From: Cupriavidus taiwanensis LMG 19424
GTDB taxonomy: Bacteria > Pseudomonadota > Gammaproteobacteria > Burkholderiales > Burkholderiaceae
Length of the DNA stretch: 64,000 nucleotides
Reading direction: 5' to 3'
Assembly (NCBI RefSeq): GCF_000069785.1
Contig: NC_010528.1
Location: 930,001 to 994,000, forward strand
The notes under the pieces are model-generated. The model saw only the letters and a list, made by a program, of their open reading frames with translations. It did no database searches and was not told the origin of the DNA. The position numbers and the translations under genes were made by a program. Shown here one piece after another: positions 32,539 to 42,767 of the stretch (positions are counted from its first letter, which is position 1; each line of letters begins with the position of its first letter).

Positions 32539-33276
32539 TCAGGCCAGGCCCAGCGCTTCGCGCTGGTACTGCACCAGGCGGGCGATGCCGGCTTCGGCCA
32601 GACGCGTCATGGCGTCGAGGTCGGCGCGGCTGAAGGGCGCGCCTTCGGCGGTGCCCTGCACTTCGACAAAGCCGCCGCTGCCGGTCATGACCACGTTCAT
32701 GTCGGTGTCGCAGTTGCTGTCCTCGGCGTAGTCCAGGTCCAGCACCGGCACGCCGTCGACCATGCCGACGGAGACCGCCGCGACATGGTCGCGGATCGGG
32801 CTGGCGGCGATCAGGCCGTCGCGCAGCATGGTCGCGACCGCGTCGTGGGCGGCGACAAAGGCGCCGGTGATGGCCGCGGTGCGGGTGCCGCCGTCGGCCT
32901 GCAGCACGTCGCAGTCGAGGTGGAGCGTGTATTCGCCCAGCGCCGCCAGGTCGAACACCGAGCGCATGGCGCGGCCGATCAGGCGCTGGATTTCCTGGGT
33001 GCGGCCGGTCTGCTTGCCGCGCGCGGCCTCGCGGTCGGAACGCGTATGCGTGGCGCGCGGCAGCATGCCGTATTCGGCCGTGACCCAGCCTTCGCCGCTG
33101 CCCTTCTTGTGCGGCGGCACCTTGGCCAGCACGCTGGCGGTGCACAGCACCTTGGTATCGCCAAAGGCGCACAGCACGGAGCCTTCGGCGTGGCGGGTGT
33201 AGTGGCGGGTAAGGCTGATGGAACGCAGCGCATCGGCTGCGCGGCCGCTGGGTCGCATGAGATGGTTTGTCCGCAA
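32539..33276 (-). CDS. rph: Ribonuclease PH
   Basis: 245 residues. N-terminal [20 protein letters not shown] and [14 protein letters not shown], then the phosphate-binding [20 protein letters not shown] and [20 protein letters not shown] are the RNase PH signatures. It trims tRNA 3' ends by phosphorolysis. Full standard length, with no truncation of the kind seen in E. coli K-12. Confidence 0.97.
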   Translation of the reverse strand: MRTNHLMRPSGRAADALRSISLTRHYTRHAEGSVLCAFGDTKVLCTASVLAKVPPHKKGSGEGWVTAEYGMLPRATHTRSDREAARGKQTGRTQEIQRLIGRAMRSVFDLAALGEYTLHLDCDVLQADGGTRTAAITGAFVAAHDAVATMLRDGLIAASPIRDHVAAVSVGMVDGVPVLDLDYAEDSNCDTDMNVVMTGSGGFVEVQGTAEGAPFSRADLDAMTRLAEAGIARLVQYQREALGLA

Positions 33277-33361
33277 GGGGTAGAGGGAGAGAGACCGCGA
33301 TTCTACCGCTGCCGGCCCGTGCGCGCTGGCGCGCCGCCGCGGGCCGGACCCCGCGGGGCCA

Positions 33362-34276
33362 TCACCGCATCAGGTTGCTGGTCTTGTCGATGGCGGCGCG
33401 GATCTCGGCGATGGAGCGCTCGATCTCTTCCTCGGACAGCAGGTCGCTGTCGGTGCCGTTGCGCTCCAGGATCGAGGTGGTGAAGGCATTGAGCGGCAGG
33501 GTGTCGGTCATCACCGCATCCTGGCCGGCGGTGCTGGTGTCCAGCTCCCACATCATGGCGATGCCGGTGGTGTTGTCGGCACCCTCGCCGGCCTGCTGCA
33601 GCGCCTGGTCGATCAGCGCCGGCACCGCCTGCACCACCGACAGCCGCGACAGCTTGTCGACCATCGCTGGCTCGTCCAGCGGTCCCCACAGGCCGTCGGA
33701 GCAGAGCAGGGCGACGTCGCCCGGTTCCAGCCGCACCGGCCCGCCCAGGTCGATCAGCGGCAGGTTGGGCGAGCCCAGGCAGTTGTAGAGCTTGTTGCGC
33801 TCCGGATGATTGGCCACGTCCATCGGCAGCACGCGTTCCTGCTGCAGCAGGTTTTCGATCTTGGAGTGGTCGCGCGTGCGCGTCAGCAGCCGGCCCTTGC
33901 GCAGCAGGTAATAGCGCGAATCGCCGGCATGGGCCCAGTGGATCTGGCCGTGCTGCACCAGGCAGCAGACCACCGTGGTGCGGGGCACGTCGGCCATCTG
34001 GTTGGCTTCGGCATGGCGGTGGATTTCGCGGTGCGCCAGCATGATGGTGTCCTGCAGGAATTCGGCCGGGTTGCGCACCGCGGGCCGTGCCTGCAACTGG
34101 AACTGGCGCGCCAGCGTCTGCAGCGCCTGTTGCGCGGCGACTTCGCCGTGGGCATGGCCGCCCAGGCCGTCGGCCAGCACCATCAGCAGTGCATCGCGCG
34201 TGAAGCAATAGCCCATGCGGTCCTGGTTGATGCGGCGGCCGCCTTTCCTGCTTTCCTGGTAGACAGAGAATCGCAT
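33362..34276 (-). CDS. PP2C-family Ser/Thr protein phosphatase
   Basis: 304 residues with PP2C motifs [20 protein letters not shown] (metal Asp), [37 protein letters not shown] and [13 protein letters not shown]. It dephosphorylates Ser/Thr residues using two metal ions. It lies 74 bases downstream of a Ser/Thr kinase gene on the same strand, so the pair probably forms a reversible signalling module. Confidence 0.92.
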   Translation of the reverse strand: MRFSVYQESRKGGRRINQDRMGYCFTRDALLMVLADGLGGHAHGEVAAQQALQTLARQFQLQARPAVRNPAEFLQDTIMLAHREIHRHAEANQMADVPRTTVVCCLVQHGQIHWAHAGDSRYYLLRKGRLLTRTRDHSKIENLLQQERVLPMDVANHPERNKLYNCLGSPNLPLIDLGGPVRLEPGDVALLCSDGLWGPLDEPAMVDKLSRLSVVQAVPALIDQALQQAGEGADNTTGIAMMWELDTSTAGQDAVMTDTLPLNAFTTSILERNGTDSDLLSEEEIERSIAEIRAAIDKTSNLMR

Positions 34277-34350
34277 GTTGGCTGGTTGGGTGTCTTGTGG
34301 TTCGATGGCCCGGCCGCCCGCGGGAAGAAGCAGGGGCCGGGTTTTGTGAT

Positions 34351-35403
34351 TCAGTCGACGCTTGCGCCGGGTGCCGGCTGGTCACGCCGGCGCAGCAGCG
34401 TCAGGAAGCGCGATGTCGCGGGCGTCTTTTCCGGCGCGGCCGGGGCGGCAGCCGGCGCCTGGGTGGGCGGGCACAGTGCCTGCTCGCCCAGCGCGTTGGT
34501 CTGCTCGCGCAGTTCCTTCTGCAGCCGGAACACGCTCTGCGGGCGGCCGGAGGGCTCCAGCCGCAGGCACCACTCGACCAGGTCGACCAGGCCGTTGGTG
34601 TAGCTGCTGCGCAGCCGGATCAGCGCCTCGCCCATGCGGTCGTCCTTCTCGCGCTGGTTGGCTTCCTGCGGCGGCAGCCCGGCCATGCAGGCATAGAGCG
34701 TCGCGCCCAGGCTGTAGATATCGGTCCACGGGCCCAGGTCGGAATGCTTGCCGTACAGTTCCGGCGCGGCGAAGCCGGGCGTGTACATCGGCTGGAAGCG
34801 TGCCGCCTCCATGGTCAGGGTCTGCCGCGCGGCGCCGAAATCCAGCAGGATGGGGGACTCGTCCTCGCGTAGATAGATGTTGCCGGGCTTGATATCCAGG
34901 TGCAGCAGCTTGTGGATATGCACTTCGCGCAGGCCGCTCATCAGGTCGTGGAAGACCTTGCGGATGAAATGCTCGCGCAGCACCTTGGCGCGGCCCTGCT
35001 GCCGGGCCGCCAGCACATGCTCCTGCAGCGTCTTGCCCAGCTCGTAGTTCATCACCATGTAGACGGTGGCGTTCTCGCGGAAGAAGTTCACCACGCGCAC
35101 CACGCTGGGATGGGAAATGCGGGCCAGCGAGCGGCCCTCTTCGAAGAAGTACTTCAGGCCCAGGCGGAACGCGGCGGCGTTTTCCTCGGGCACCACGGGG
35201 ATCAGTTCGCCCGGGTTGCGCCGCGCCAGCGACGACGGCAGGTACTCCTTGATGGCGACCGGCGCGCCGGTTTCGTCGGTGGCCAGGTAGACGAAACTGA
35301 ACCCCCCGCTGGCCAACTTCTTTACAATACGATAGTTGGACAGCAGCGTGCCGACGGGCAGCGGTGCACTCTTCGGTTGTGGCGTGCCCTTTGGCTCTGT
35401 CAT
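34351..35403 (-). CDS. Ser/Thr protein kinase
   Basis: 350 residues starting MTEPKGTPQPKSAPLPVGTL. Kinase motifs: GGFSFVYLATD (P-loop), VAIKEYLP (Lys), HLDIKPGNIYL (catalytic loop) and LLDFGAAR (DFG). APELYGKHSDLGPWTDIYSL ends the activation segment. The C-terminus is short, Ala/Pro-rich, with no membrane segment, so the kinase is cytosolic. The start 66 codons inside the longest frame avoids an unnatural Arg/Ala-rich leader. Paired with the PP2C gene. Confidence 0.92.
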   Translation of the reverse strand: MTEPKGTPQPKSAPLPVGTLLSNYRIVKKLASGGFSFVYLATDETGAPVAIKEYLPSSLARRNPGELIPVVPEENAAAFRLGLKYFFEEGRSLARISHPSVVRVVNFFRENATVYMVMNYELGKTLQEHVLAARQQGRAKVLREHFIRKVFHDLMSGLREVHIHKLLHLDIKPGNIYLREDESPILLDFGAARQTLTMEAARFQPMYTPGFAAPELYGKHSDLGPWTDIYSLGATLYACMAGLPPQEANQREKDDRMGEALIRLRSSYTNGLVDLVEWCLRLEPSGRPQSVFRLQKELREQTNALGEQALCPPTQAPAAAPAAPEKTPATSRFLTLLRRRDQPAPGASVD

Positions 35404-35616
35404 GGGAATAGGACCGGAGTTGTCCCTGCGGATTTGCCTCCGGATTGTCCGGGCTAATCGGTCACTTGTAAAGAACACAAATACGGGCGTTATTGCCCCC
35501 CTTTCAACGTTTTGAGGGCGCCCCCCAAAGGCCTGGCCGCGCGCGGGCCGGGCGGGCGTCCGCTGGCCAGCCGCGGCCCCGCTTGCGGGTAGCGGCGCCA
35601 ATCACGAGAACAACCA

Positions 35617-36552
35617 ATGATCCACAGCATGACAGGCTATGGCCTGGCGACGCGCCAGGCGCCATTGACCAACGCGCAGGGCGAGCCCAGCGGGCGCACC
35701 GCGTCCGTCTCGGTGGAATTCCGCACTGTCAATTCGCGTTTCCTCGACCTGTTGTTCCGGGCGCCGGAGGAGTGCCGCGCGTTCGAGCCGGCATTGCGCG
35801 AGATGCTGATGGCCGCGCTGTCGCGCGGCAAGCTGGAATGCCGCATCAACCTGCAGCGCACCGATGCGGGCGGCGCCACGCTGGCGCTGAACGACGGACT
35901 GCTGGCGCAGATCCGCGCGCTGGAGGCCACCGTGGCCGGCACCTTCAGCAACGCCGGCACCCTGCGCATGGGCGAGATCCTGCGCTGGCCGGGCGTGCTG
36001 GTCGAGCCGGAGCTGTCGCAGGAGGCGCTACGCGACGCCGTGCTCGGCGCCGCGCGCGAGGCGCTGGACCAGTTGCTGGAAGCGCGCCGCCGCGAGGGCG
36101 ATGCGCTCAAGGCCACGCTGACGGAGCGCATCGATGCCATGCTGGCGATCGTCGAGCGCCTGACCCCGACCATCCCGCAACTGATCGCGCATCACCAGGA
36201 AAAGCTGACGGAGCGGCTGCAGGAAGCGTTCAACCTGGCCGCGCCCAACGGCATGCCGTCGATGAGCCGCGACGAGATCGCCGAGCGCATCCGGCAGGAA
36301 GCCACGGTCTACGGCATCCGCATCGATATCGCCGAAGAATTGTCGCGACTGCAGGCGCACCTGAATGAAACGCGCCATATCCTGAAGAAGGGCGGCCAGG
36401 TGGGCAAGCGCCTGGACTTCATGATGCAGGAGCTCAACCGCGAGGCCAACACGCTGGGCTCCAAGGCAGCCGCCAAGGAACTGGCCGATGCCTCGATGGA
36501 GCTCAAGCTGCTGATCGAGCAGATGCGCGAGCAGGTCCAGAACCTCGAATAA
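35617..36552 (+). CDS. yicC: YicC family endoribonuclease-like protein
   Basis: 311 residues beginning [20 protein letters not shown], the invariant YicC opening, and ending with the DUF1732 region [20 protein letters not shown]. YicC proteins are implicated in RNA turnover. Slightly longer than E. coli YicC because of an insert around residues 20-30. Starts the yicC-gmk-rpoZ-spoT row, 31 bases before gmk, and diverges from the kinase gene. Confidence 0.95.
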   Translation: MIHSMTGYGLATRQAPLTNAQGEPSGRTASVSVEFRTVNSRFLDLLFRAPEECRAFEPALREMLMAALSRGKLECRINLQRTDAGGATLALNDGLLAQIRALEATVAGTFSNAGTLRMGEILRWPGVLVEPELSQEALRDAVLGAAREALDQLLEARRREGDALKATLTERIDAMLAIVERLTPTIPQLIAHHQEKLTERLQEAFNLAAPNGMPSMSRDEIAERIRQEATVYGIRIDIAEELSRLQAHLNETRHILKKGGQVGKRLDFMMQELNREANTLGSKAAAKELADASMELKLLIEQMREQVQNLE

Positions 36553-36583
36553 CGACAGTCCCAGGAATCACCAGAGAATCATC

Positions 36584-37246
36584 ATGAGCCCAACGTCTCA
36601 AACTGCGCCTCACACGGCCATCGACACCGTCTACCCCGGCAACCTCTTCATGGTGGTGGCACCCTCGGGCGCGGGCAAGTCGACGCTGGTCAACGCGCTG
36701 CTGGCGCAGGACCCGGCCATCCGCCTGTCGATCTCGCACACCACGCGCGCGCCGCGCCCGGGCGAAGAGGACGGCCGCGAGTACCACTTCGTCACGGTAG
36801 ACGCCTTCCGCGCGGCGCGCGACCGCGGCGACTTCCTGGAATGGGCCGAGGTGCACGGCAACTACTACGCGACCTCGCGCGTGTGGATCGAGCAGCAGAT
36901 GGCGCAGGGCAACGACGTGCTGCTGGAAATCGACTGGCAGGGCGCGCAGCAGGTGCACCAGCGCTTTTCCAACGCGGTGGAGATCTTCATCCTGCCGCCG
37001 TCGCTGACCGCGCTGGAAGAGCGCCTGAAGAAGCGGGGCCAGGACGAGCCTAACGTGATCGTGCGCCGGCTGCTGGCAGCGGGCAGTGAAATGGCGCACG
37101 CGTCGGAGTCGGACTACGTGATCATCAACGAGGTGTTCGACGATGCGCTGGAGCAGTTGCGCAACGTCGTCAACGCTACGCGGCTGCGGTTTTCCTCGCA
37201 GAAGGCGCGGCACGCGGAGCTGTTCATCGAGCTTGGCATCCACTGA
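36584..37246 (+). CDS. gmk: Guanylate kinase
   Basis: 220 residues. P-loop [20 protein letters not shown]-binding [20 protein letters not shown] and [14 protein letters not shown] [14 protein letters not shown] segments identify it. It converts GMP to GDP with ATP. About 18 extra N-terminal residues precede the conserved core. Lies directly upstream of rpoZ. Confidence 0.97.
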   Translation: MSPTSQTAPHTAIDTVYPGNLFMVVAPSGAGKSTLVNALLAQDPAIRLSISHTTRAPRPGEEDGREYHFVTVDAFRAARDRGDFLEWAEVHGNYYATSRVWIEQQMAQGNDVLLEIDWQGAQQVHQRFSNAVEIFILPPSLTALEERLKKRGQDEPNVIVRRLLAAGSEMAHASESDYVIINEVFDDALEQLRNVVNATRLRFSSQKARHAELFIELGIH

Positions 37247-37351
37247 AACGGCGCCTGCCGATGACAGCCGCGCGGGGCGCCGACGGCGTTTCCCGCCGCG
37301 TGCTGTAAAATAGCTACCCAACACAAGGTTTTGTCCCAAGGTGGATTTGAT

Positions 37352-37555
37352 ATGGCGCGTATTACCGTCGAAGATTGTCTGAAACACATTCCGAATCGTT
37401 TCGAGCTCGCGCTGGCGGCCACGTACCGTGCGCGCCAGCTGGTGCAGGGCCACACGCCCAAGGTCGAAGCGAAGGACAAGCCGACCGTGGTGGCACTGCG
37501 CGAAATCGCGTCGGGCCAGGTCGGCATCGAGATGCTGAAAAAGGTCCCGACCTGA
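37352..37555 (+). CDS. rpoZ: RNA polymerase omega subunit
   Basis: 67 residues starting [20 protein letters not shown]. It stabilises beta' in RNA polymerase and forms part of a ppGpp-binding site. An AAGGTGGA ribosome site precedes the ATG. The upstream CTGTAAAATAGC looks like a -10 region, so rpoZ probably has its own promoter beside read-through from gmk. Confidence 0.97.
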
Positions 37556-37637
37556 TCGACCAGGCGGCCCATGGCTCATCTTCGCATCGTGCCAGCACTG
37601 TTCCAGGCTCCCCAGCCGGATTTCACGGGCCGCCGCC

Positions 37638-40175
37638 ATGCCATCGCCGCATCCGCCCTCCAAGCCTCCATCCCAGCCGTCGCCGACCGCCGTCGTGCCG
37701 GCGCCTGGCGATGCGGCCCTGCCCGCGGCGCGTAAGCGCACCATTCCGGGCCAGTCTTCCGTGAACGCGCGCACCGGCGCTCCCAATCTTCCCGATCCGC
37801 TCGGCGACGATGTCGTCGGCGAGCGCGCCGTCGCGCCCGCGCTGGCGCCCGGCAAGACGCGGGGCGCCACCGTGCAGGACGAACTGGCCGCGGCGCAGCA
37901 AGTGGCGCCGCCGGCAGCCGACAGCCTGTTTATCGATGCAGTGCTGGCGCAGTCATACCGGCACTTCTTCGGCCCGACCTCGCAGCCGGCGGTGCCGCCG
38001 CGCCAGCAGGTCATCTCCATCACCCGGCTGATGGAGAAGCTCGCGTACCTGAAGGCGCCTGACCTGGCGCGCGTGCGCGAGGCCTTCCAGTTTTCCGACG
38101 AGGCCCACCTGGGCCAGTACCGCCAGAGCGGCGAACCCTACATCACCCACCCGGTGGCGGTGGCCGAGCTGTGCGCGGACTGGAAGCTGGACGTGCAGTC
38201 CATCATGGCGGCGCTGCTGCACGACGTGATGGAGGACCAGGGCATTACCAAGAGCGAGCTGGCCGAAAAATTCGGCCCCAAGGTCGCCGAACTGGTCGAT
38301 GGACTGACCAAGCTGGACAAGCTCGAGTTCCAGAGCCGCGAGCAGGCGCAGGCGGAGAGCTTCCGCAAGATGCTGCTGGCGATGGCGCGCGACGTGCGCG
38401 TGATCCTGGTGAAGCTGGCCGACCGTACGCACAACATGCGCACGCTCGACTTCGTGCCGCCGGAGAAGCGCCGCCGCATCGCGCTCGAGACCATGGAGAT
38501 CTATGCGCCGATCGCGCACCGTCTCGGTCTCAATACGATTTACCGCGAGCTGCAGGAACTGTCGTTCAAGGTCGGCTCGCCGTTCCGCTACGCCACGCTC
38601 GAAAAAGCCGTCAAGGCCGCGCGCGGCAACCGGCGCGAGGTGGTCAAGCGCATCCTCGAGGCCGCGCAGAAGGCGCTGGCCGATGCCGGCATCGTCGCCG
38701 AACTGTCGGGCCGCGAGAAGACGCTGTACAGCATCTACCGCAAGATGCACGACAAGCAGCTGTCGTTCTCGCAGGTGCTGGACGTGTACGGTTTCCGCGT
38801 GGTGGTGGAAACGCAGATGCACTGCTACATGGCGATGGGCGCGCTGCACGGCCTGTACAAGCCGATGCCCGGCAAGTTCAAGGACTACATCGCGATCCCC
38901 AAGATCAACGGCTACCAGTCGCTGCATACCACGCTGGTCGGGCCGTTCGGCACGCCGGTGGAGTTCCAGATCCGCACGCGCGACATGCATCAGATCGCCG
39001 AGGCCGGTGTGGCCGCGCACTGGATGTACAAGCACCAGGCCGACCACGCCAACGATATCCAGCAGCAGGCGCACCAGTGGCTGCAGTCGCTGCTCGATAT
39101 CCAAAGCCAGACCGGCGATTCGCAGGAATTTCTCGAGCACGTCAAGATCGACCTGTTCCCCGACGCGGTCTACGTGTTCACGCCCAAGGGCCATATCCGC
39201 GCGCTGCCGCGCGGCGCCACCGCGCTGGACTTTGCCTACGCGGTGCACAGCGACCTGGGCAACCAGTGCGTCGCGGTCAAGATCAACAACGAGATGTTGC
39301 CGCTGCGCACCGAGCTCAAGAGCGGCGATATCGTCGAGGTGGTGACGGCGCCTTACTCCAAGCCGAACCCCGCCTGGCTGTCGTTCGTGCGCACCGGCAA
39401 GGCGCGCGCGGCGATCCGCCACTACCTGAAGACCACCAAGCTGGACGAAGCCATCCAGCTGGGCGAGCGCCTGCTGGAGCAGTCGGCGCGCCAGCTCGGC
39501 ATCGAGCTCAAGGCGGTGCCGCAGTCGGTGTGGGACCGCATGATCCAGTGGACCGGCAACAAGCAGCGCGAGGACATCTTCGCCGACCTGGCGCTGGGCC
39601 GGCGCGTGCCGGCGGTGGTGGCCAAGCGCATGGAGATCCTGCTGCAGGAGCTGTCCGGCGATGTCGACAGCGCGCTGCTCGCGGCGGTGCAGACCTTCGC
39701 CGGCGAGGAAGCGCCCGCGGTGCCGATCACCGGCGACGAGGGCATGTCGATGATCTTCTCGGCCTGCTGCCGCCCGATCCCGGGCGATTCCATCGTCGGC
39801 TACCTCGGCAAGGGCGAGGGGCTGCAGATCCACGTGCAGGATTGCAAGGTGGCCAAGCGCCTGCACAGCAAGGATCCGGAGCACTGGATCGACGTGATGT
39901 GGGCCAAGAAGACCACGCGCGCCTTCGATGTGTCGATCAAGGTGATGGTGCGCAACGTCAAGGGCATCGTCGCGCGCGTGGCGGCGGACCTGACCGCCGC
40001 CGATGCCAACGTCGCCCACGTGGCGATGGAGCAGCAGGACGCCGGCCACCAGGAAGCCACCTACATGCAGTTCATCATCCAGGTGCAGAACCGCCTGCAC
40101 CTGGCCAACGTGATGCGCGGGCTGCGCCGCAACCCCGACGTGATCCGCATCTTCCGCGACCGCAACGACAGCTAG
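37638..40175 (+). CDS. spoT: Bifunctional (p)ppGpp synthetase/hydrolase
   Basis: 845 residues. An unusual Pro/Ala-rich N-terminal extension of about 130 residues precedes the HD hydrolase domain (THPVAVAELCADWKLDVQSI and LLHDVMEDQG). The synthetase domain has YSIYRKMHDKQLSF and NGYQSLHTTLVGPFG. Then come TGS (VYVFTPKGHIRALPRGATAL), a conserved helical part, and ACT at the C-terminus. It makes and destroys the stringent alarmone. Placed after rpoZ as in most proteobacteria. Confidence 0.96.
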   Translation: MPSPHPPSKPPSQPSPTAVVPAPGDAALPAARKRTIPGQSSVNARTGAPNLPDPLGDDVVGERAVAPALAPGKTRGATVQDELAAAQQVAPPAADSLFIDAVLAQSYRHFFGPTSQPAVPPRQQVISITRLMEKLAYLKAPDLARVREAFQFSDEAHLGQYRQSGEPYITHPVAVAELCADWKLDVQSIMAALLHDVMEDQGITKSELAEKFGPKVAELVDGLTKLDKLEFQSREQAQAESFRKMLLAMARDVRVILVKLADRTHNMRTLDFVPPEKRRRIALETMEIYAPIAHRLGLNTIYRELQELSFKVGSPFRYATLEKAVKAARGNRREVVKRILEAAQKALADAGIVAELSGREKTLYSIYRKMHDKQLSFSQVLDVYGFRVVVETQMHCYMAMGALHGLYKPMPGKFKDYIAIPKINGYQSLHTTLVGPFGTPVEFQIRTRDMHQIAEAGVAAHWMYKHQADHANDIQQQAHQWLQSLLDIQSQTGDSQEFLEHVKIDLFPDAVYVFTPKGHIRALPRGATALDFAYAVHSDLGNQCVAVKINNEMLPLRTELKSGDIVEVVTAPYSKPNPAWLSFVRTGKARAAIRHYLKTTKLDEAIQLGERLLEQSARQLGIELKAVPQSVWDRMIQWTGNKQREDIFADLALGRRVPAVVAKRMEILLQELSGDVDSALLAAVQTFAGEEAPAVPITGDEGMSMIFSACCRPIPGDSIVGYLGKGEGLQIHVQDCKVAKRLHSKDPEHWIDVMWAKKTTRAFDVSIKVMVRNVKGIVARVAADLTAADANVAHVAMEQQDAGHQEATYMQFIIQVQNRLHLANVMRGLRRNPDVIRIFRDRNDS

Positions 40176-40261
40176 GCGGTCGCTTCAGCGGCGGCCCCGC
40201 GGCGTGGTGCGGCATTGCCGGGCGAATGCCCCGCCAAGGCCCGCGCCAGAACGCGTGCCCC

Positions 40262-40837
40262 TTATTGCTTCTTCGCGGGGTAGCGCACTTCCAGGATATC
40301 GATCTGCTCGACGCCGGCCGGCGTGCGCAACGCCACGGTATCGCCTTCGCGCGCCTTGAGCAGCGCCTTGGCGATCGGCGAGATCCAGCTGACGTGGTTG
40401 TGGTCGAGATCGACCTCGTCCATGCCGACGATGGTGATGGTGGTCTCTTCGCCCGATGCATGCGCGTAGGTGACGGTGGCGCCAAAGAAGATCTGGTCGT
40501 TGTCGCCCTGCAGGGACGGGTCGACCACTTCGGCCTTGTCCAGGCGGCGCGTCAGGAAGCGGATGCGGCGGTCGATCTCGCGCAGGCGCTTCTTGCCATA
40601 GAGATAGTCGCCGTTCTCGGAGCGGTCGCCGTTCGACGCTGCCCACGACACGATCTGTACCACGTCGGGCCGCTCGACATCGATCAGCTGCATCAGCTCG
40701 TTGCGCAGGCGCGCATAGCCTTCAGCGGTGATGTAGTTCTTGGTGCCGGGAGGCAGCGGCGCTGCGCCTTCGGGGAGATCGTCGTCCTCGTCGCCAGAGG
40801 ACTCTTTGACAAATGCCTTGTTCATGGTCCGGATCAC
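40262..40837 (-). CDS. greB: Transcription elongation factor GreB
   Basis: 191 residues with an acidic N-terminal extension (SSGDEDDDLPEGA). The coiled-coil GreA_GreB_N domain (TAEGYARLRNELMQLIDVER) and C-terminal domain (WISPIAKALLKAREGDTVAL) follow. It rescues backtracked RNA polymerase by stimulating transcript cleavage. An alternative start is MNKAFVKES at 40825. Convergent with spoT. Confidence 0.93.
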   Translation of the reverse strand: MIRTMNKAFVKESSGDEDDDLPEGAAPLPPGTKNYITAEGYARLRNELMQLIDVERPDVVQIVSWAASNGDRSENGDYLYGKKRLREIDRRIRFLTRRLDKAEVVDPSLQGDNDQIFFGATVTYAHASGEETTITIVGMDEVDLDHNHVSWISPIAKALLKAREGDTVALRTPAGVEQIDILEVRYPAKKQ

Positions 40838-40981
40838 TTCTTCAGTCTGTCATTATAGGAAAAGCCGCCTGGCGGACCGTCCCGCGAGCGGGGCGGCATA
40901 GCCCCTCCCAATAAAGATCGCAAAAAAGTTGGAAGGGGGCTTCACAAAAACGAAAACTGAGTTATAATCTTTTTCTCGCGT

Positions 40982-41058
40982 GCGGCTGTAGCTCAGTTGG
41001 ATAGAGTACTTGGCTACGAACCAAGGGGTCGTGGGTTCGAATCCTGCCAGCCGCGCCA
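40982..41058 (+). tRNA. tRNA-Arg (anticodon ACG)
   Basis: 77 bases. Acceptor GCGGCTG pairs with CAGCCGC, discriminator G and encoded CCA. The anticodon stem CTTGG/CCAAG encloses CTACGAA, giving ACG (read as inosine-CG). The T-arm GGGTTCGAATCC is normal. A terminator follows. Confidence 0.95.
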
Positions 41059-41072
41059 CCTATGCAGAAAGA

Positions 41073-41104
41073 AAAGGGCTTCCGGAAACGGAAGCCCTTT
41101 TTTA
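41073..41104 (+). terminator. Rho-independent terminator after tRNA-Arg
   Basis: AAAGGGCTTCC (41073-41083) pairs with GGAAGCCCTTT (41090-41100) across a six-base loop, followed by further T residues. Confidence 0.8.
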
Positions 41105-41236
41105 TTGTCGCTCCGTTTCCAGTCTCGCGTTCTCGTTGCGATCCGGGTCGGCATCCGTGTCGGCGTGTTATGCCTTGCGGTCACGCGTGGCGCCTCCTAG
41201 TCTCGAAGACAGATCACTGAATCGGGAGTCGGGCGC

Positions 41237-41497
41237 ATGGACAACGCAGACTGGCGCGTCGAGGCGTATCGCGGCATGGACGTCTACGTCCTGGTGTCGC
41301 CGCAGGGGCCGGACAGCATCGGCCGCTGGGGTTATGAGGTGCGCGTGTCGCAGGAAGGTGCCGATCCGGCGGACGCGGGCGATACCGAACTGCTCGCGAG
41401 CGGGCCCCAGCAGTTTGCCACGCGCCATGCGGCCGAAGTGGCTGCGTTTGGCGCGGGCTATGCACTGGTCGATCGCCTGCTGGGACCTGCCGAGTAA
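41237..41497 (+). CDS. Hypothetical protein, 86 residues
   Basis: Starts MDNADWRVEAYRGMDVYVLV. A small soluble alpha/beta protein with GYEVRVSQEGADPADAGDTE in the middle and a helical C-terminus (RHAAEVAAFGAGYALVDRLL). Codon use agrees with neighbours. No recognised function. Lies between tRNA-Arg and tRNA-fMet. Confidence 0.75.
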   Translation: MDNADWRVEAYRGMDVYVLVSPQGPDSIGRWGYEVRVSQEGADPADAGDTELLASGPQQFATRHAAEVAAFGAGYALVDRLLGPAE

Positions 41498-41638
41498 GTG
41501 CGGCAGGTTTGCCGCGCGCAGCGGTTTATATCACGCCGTGATGTATAGGCTTGCCGGCAGCAAAGCGCAATCCGATGCCAGGGCGCAAATAGTGCTTGCC
41601 ATGGGTCGCTGAATCACCCATAATCCATCTCCTTCAGA

Positions 41639-41714
41639 CGCGGGGTGGAGCAGTTGGCAGCTCGTCGGGCTCATAACCCGAAGGTCGCAGGTTCAAGTCC
41701 TGCCCCCGCAACCA
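41639..41714 (+). tRNA. Initiator tRNA-fMet (CAU)
   Basis: 76 bases. It starts CGCGGGG and ends CCCCGCA-A-CCA, so the first acceptor pair is the C-A mismatch characteristic of bacterial initiator tRNA. The anticodon stem TCGGG/CCCGA has three consecutive G-C pairs next to the loop CTCATAA. Confidence 0.95.
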
Positions 41715-41831
41715 ACACCTTAGCCGTCGTGGCATTCACGGCGTCTTGCCAAAGGCCGACCGGCCAGACTCCCTTAGCTTTAAACCTCGAAGCCAGTGCG
41801 GGCCCACCCACGCATGGATTGGCGCATCACG

Positions 41832-42113
41832 TCAGGCCGGCAAGCGTTCCGCCGCAAGCCTGAAGGTGTCGCGCACCAGCGGCTGGTCTTCGCGTTCGGC
41901 CGCGGCGGCGCGATCGCGCAAGCGCGTGGCGAGCACCGCCAGCGTTCCCTGTGCCTGCGGCCCGCCCGCGGCCTGGCATCTGGTCACGGCTTCGCGCATC
42001 ACCGCATCGAGCTCGCTGCTGACGTCGGCGCCATCGAAGGCGCTGACCGAAAGGGCCGAGATGCGTTCCAGGTAGAGATTGACCAGCGCTTCGTCGTGTA
42101 GCGGTTCGGACAT
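41832..42113 (-). CDS. Hypothetical protein, 93 residues
   Basis: Starts MSEPLHDEALVNLYLERISA. A helical, soluble protein (MREAVTRCQAAGGPQAQGTL, RDRAAAAEREDQPLVRDTFR) with no signal peptide or recognised domain. The start is placed at the first natural Met; the frame upstream has Arg/Ser-rich unnatural composition. Confidence 0.7.
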   Translation of the reverse strand: MSEPLHDEALVNLYLERISALSVSAFDGADVSSELDAVMREAVTRCQAAGGPQAQGTLAVLATRLRDRAAAAEREDQPLVRDTFRLAAERLPA

Positions 42114-42303
42114 GTCTTCTCCTCGTCGATGACGGCATGCATTAGCCATTGTAGTGAAGGCGCCGCCTGCCCGCGATCCAACGCTGTCGCATCCGCATGG
42201 CGGCGGCGAGCTGGACGCTGAGGTGCGGCGCTGTGCGAACGCCGGGACGCTGCCGGCACCCCCAGGGGGCGCGGCGCTGCATCGGGCAGGATGTGGGGGA
42301 CGA

Positions 42304-42612
42304 CTATTGGTCGCGCCGCCGCTGGTTCTGCAGCAGCTCGATGGGAGAGGGCTGGATGCGCCGTCGCGCCGGACGCAGCGCCCGGTTCGGCCACAGCACA
42401 TAGTTGGTATGCGGGTCCAGCGGCTTGCCGAAGTACGAGACCCAGACCTGTACCCCCTGTTCGGTTTCGGCAACGATGGCCGCGACGGCGCGCGCCGCGG
42501 CGGACGGGGACTTGAGCAGCTCCGCCAGGGCTTCGACGCCCTGCACGACATGGTGCTTCACCCCTGCAAACCATGCGTACTGACGCATGGCGGACAACAA
42601 ACGCTTGGTCAT
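42304..42612 (-). CDS. Hypothetical protein, 102 residues
   Basis: Starts MTKRLLSAMRQYAWFAGVKH. The middle is helical and Ala-rich (LAELLKSPSAAARAVAAIVA). The C-terminal part, VWVSYFGKPLDPHTNYVLWP, is followed by a basic tail (RPARRRIQ). No recognised family. Possibly co-transcribed with the 93-residue protein gene 190 bases downstream. Confidence 0.6.
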   Translation of the reverse strand: MTKRLLSAMRQYAWFAGVKHHVVQGVEALAELLKSPSAAARAVAAIVAETEQGVQVWVSYFGKPLDPHTNYVLWPNRALRPARRRIQPSPIELLQNQRRRDQ

Positions 42613-42767
42613 GAACGCGACTCGGGTTGGTTGGAAGTGCGAATGAGACTTTCGTACATCCGATTTGTTCACAGCAAATTTGCCCGGCAAATCATGACTG
42701 AGGCGTCATGTCGAAGGTGTGTCACCTGCATGCCGTGCGTCGCTGGCGTCCCCCGGTGCCGGGCGCA

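Noticed and set aside
37953-40100. 715-codon minus-strand frame opposite spoT
   Set aside because: Antisense of SpoT; His/Arg/Asp-rich noise.
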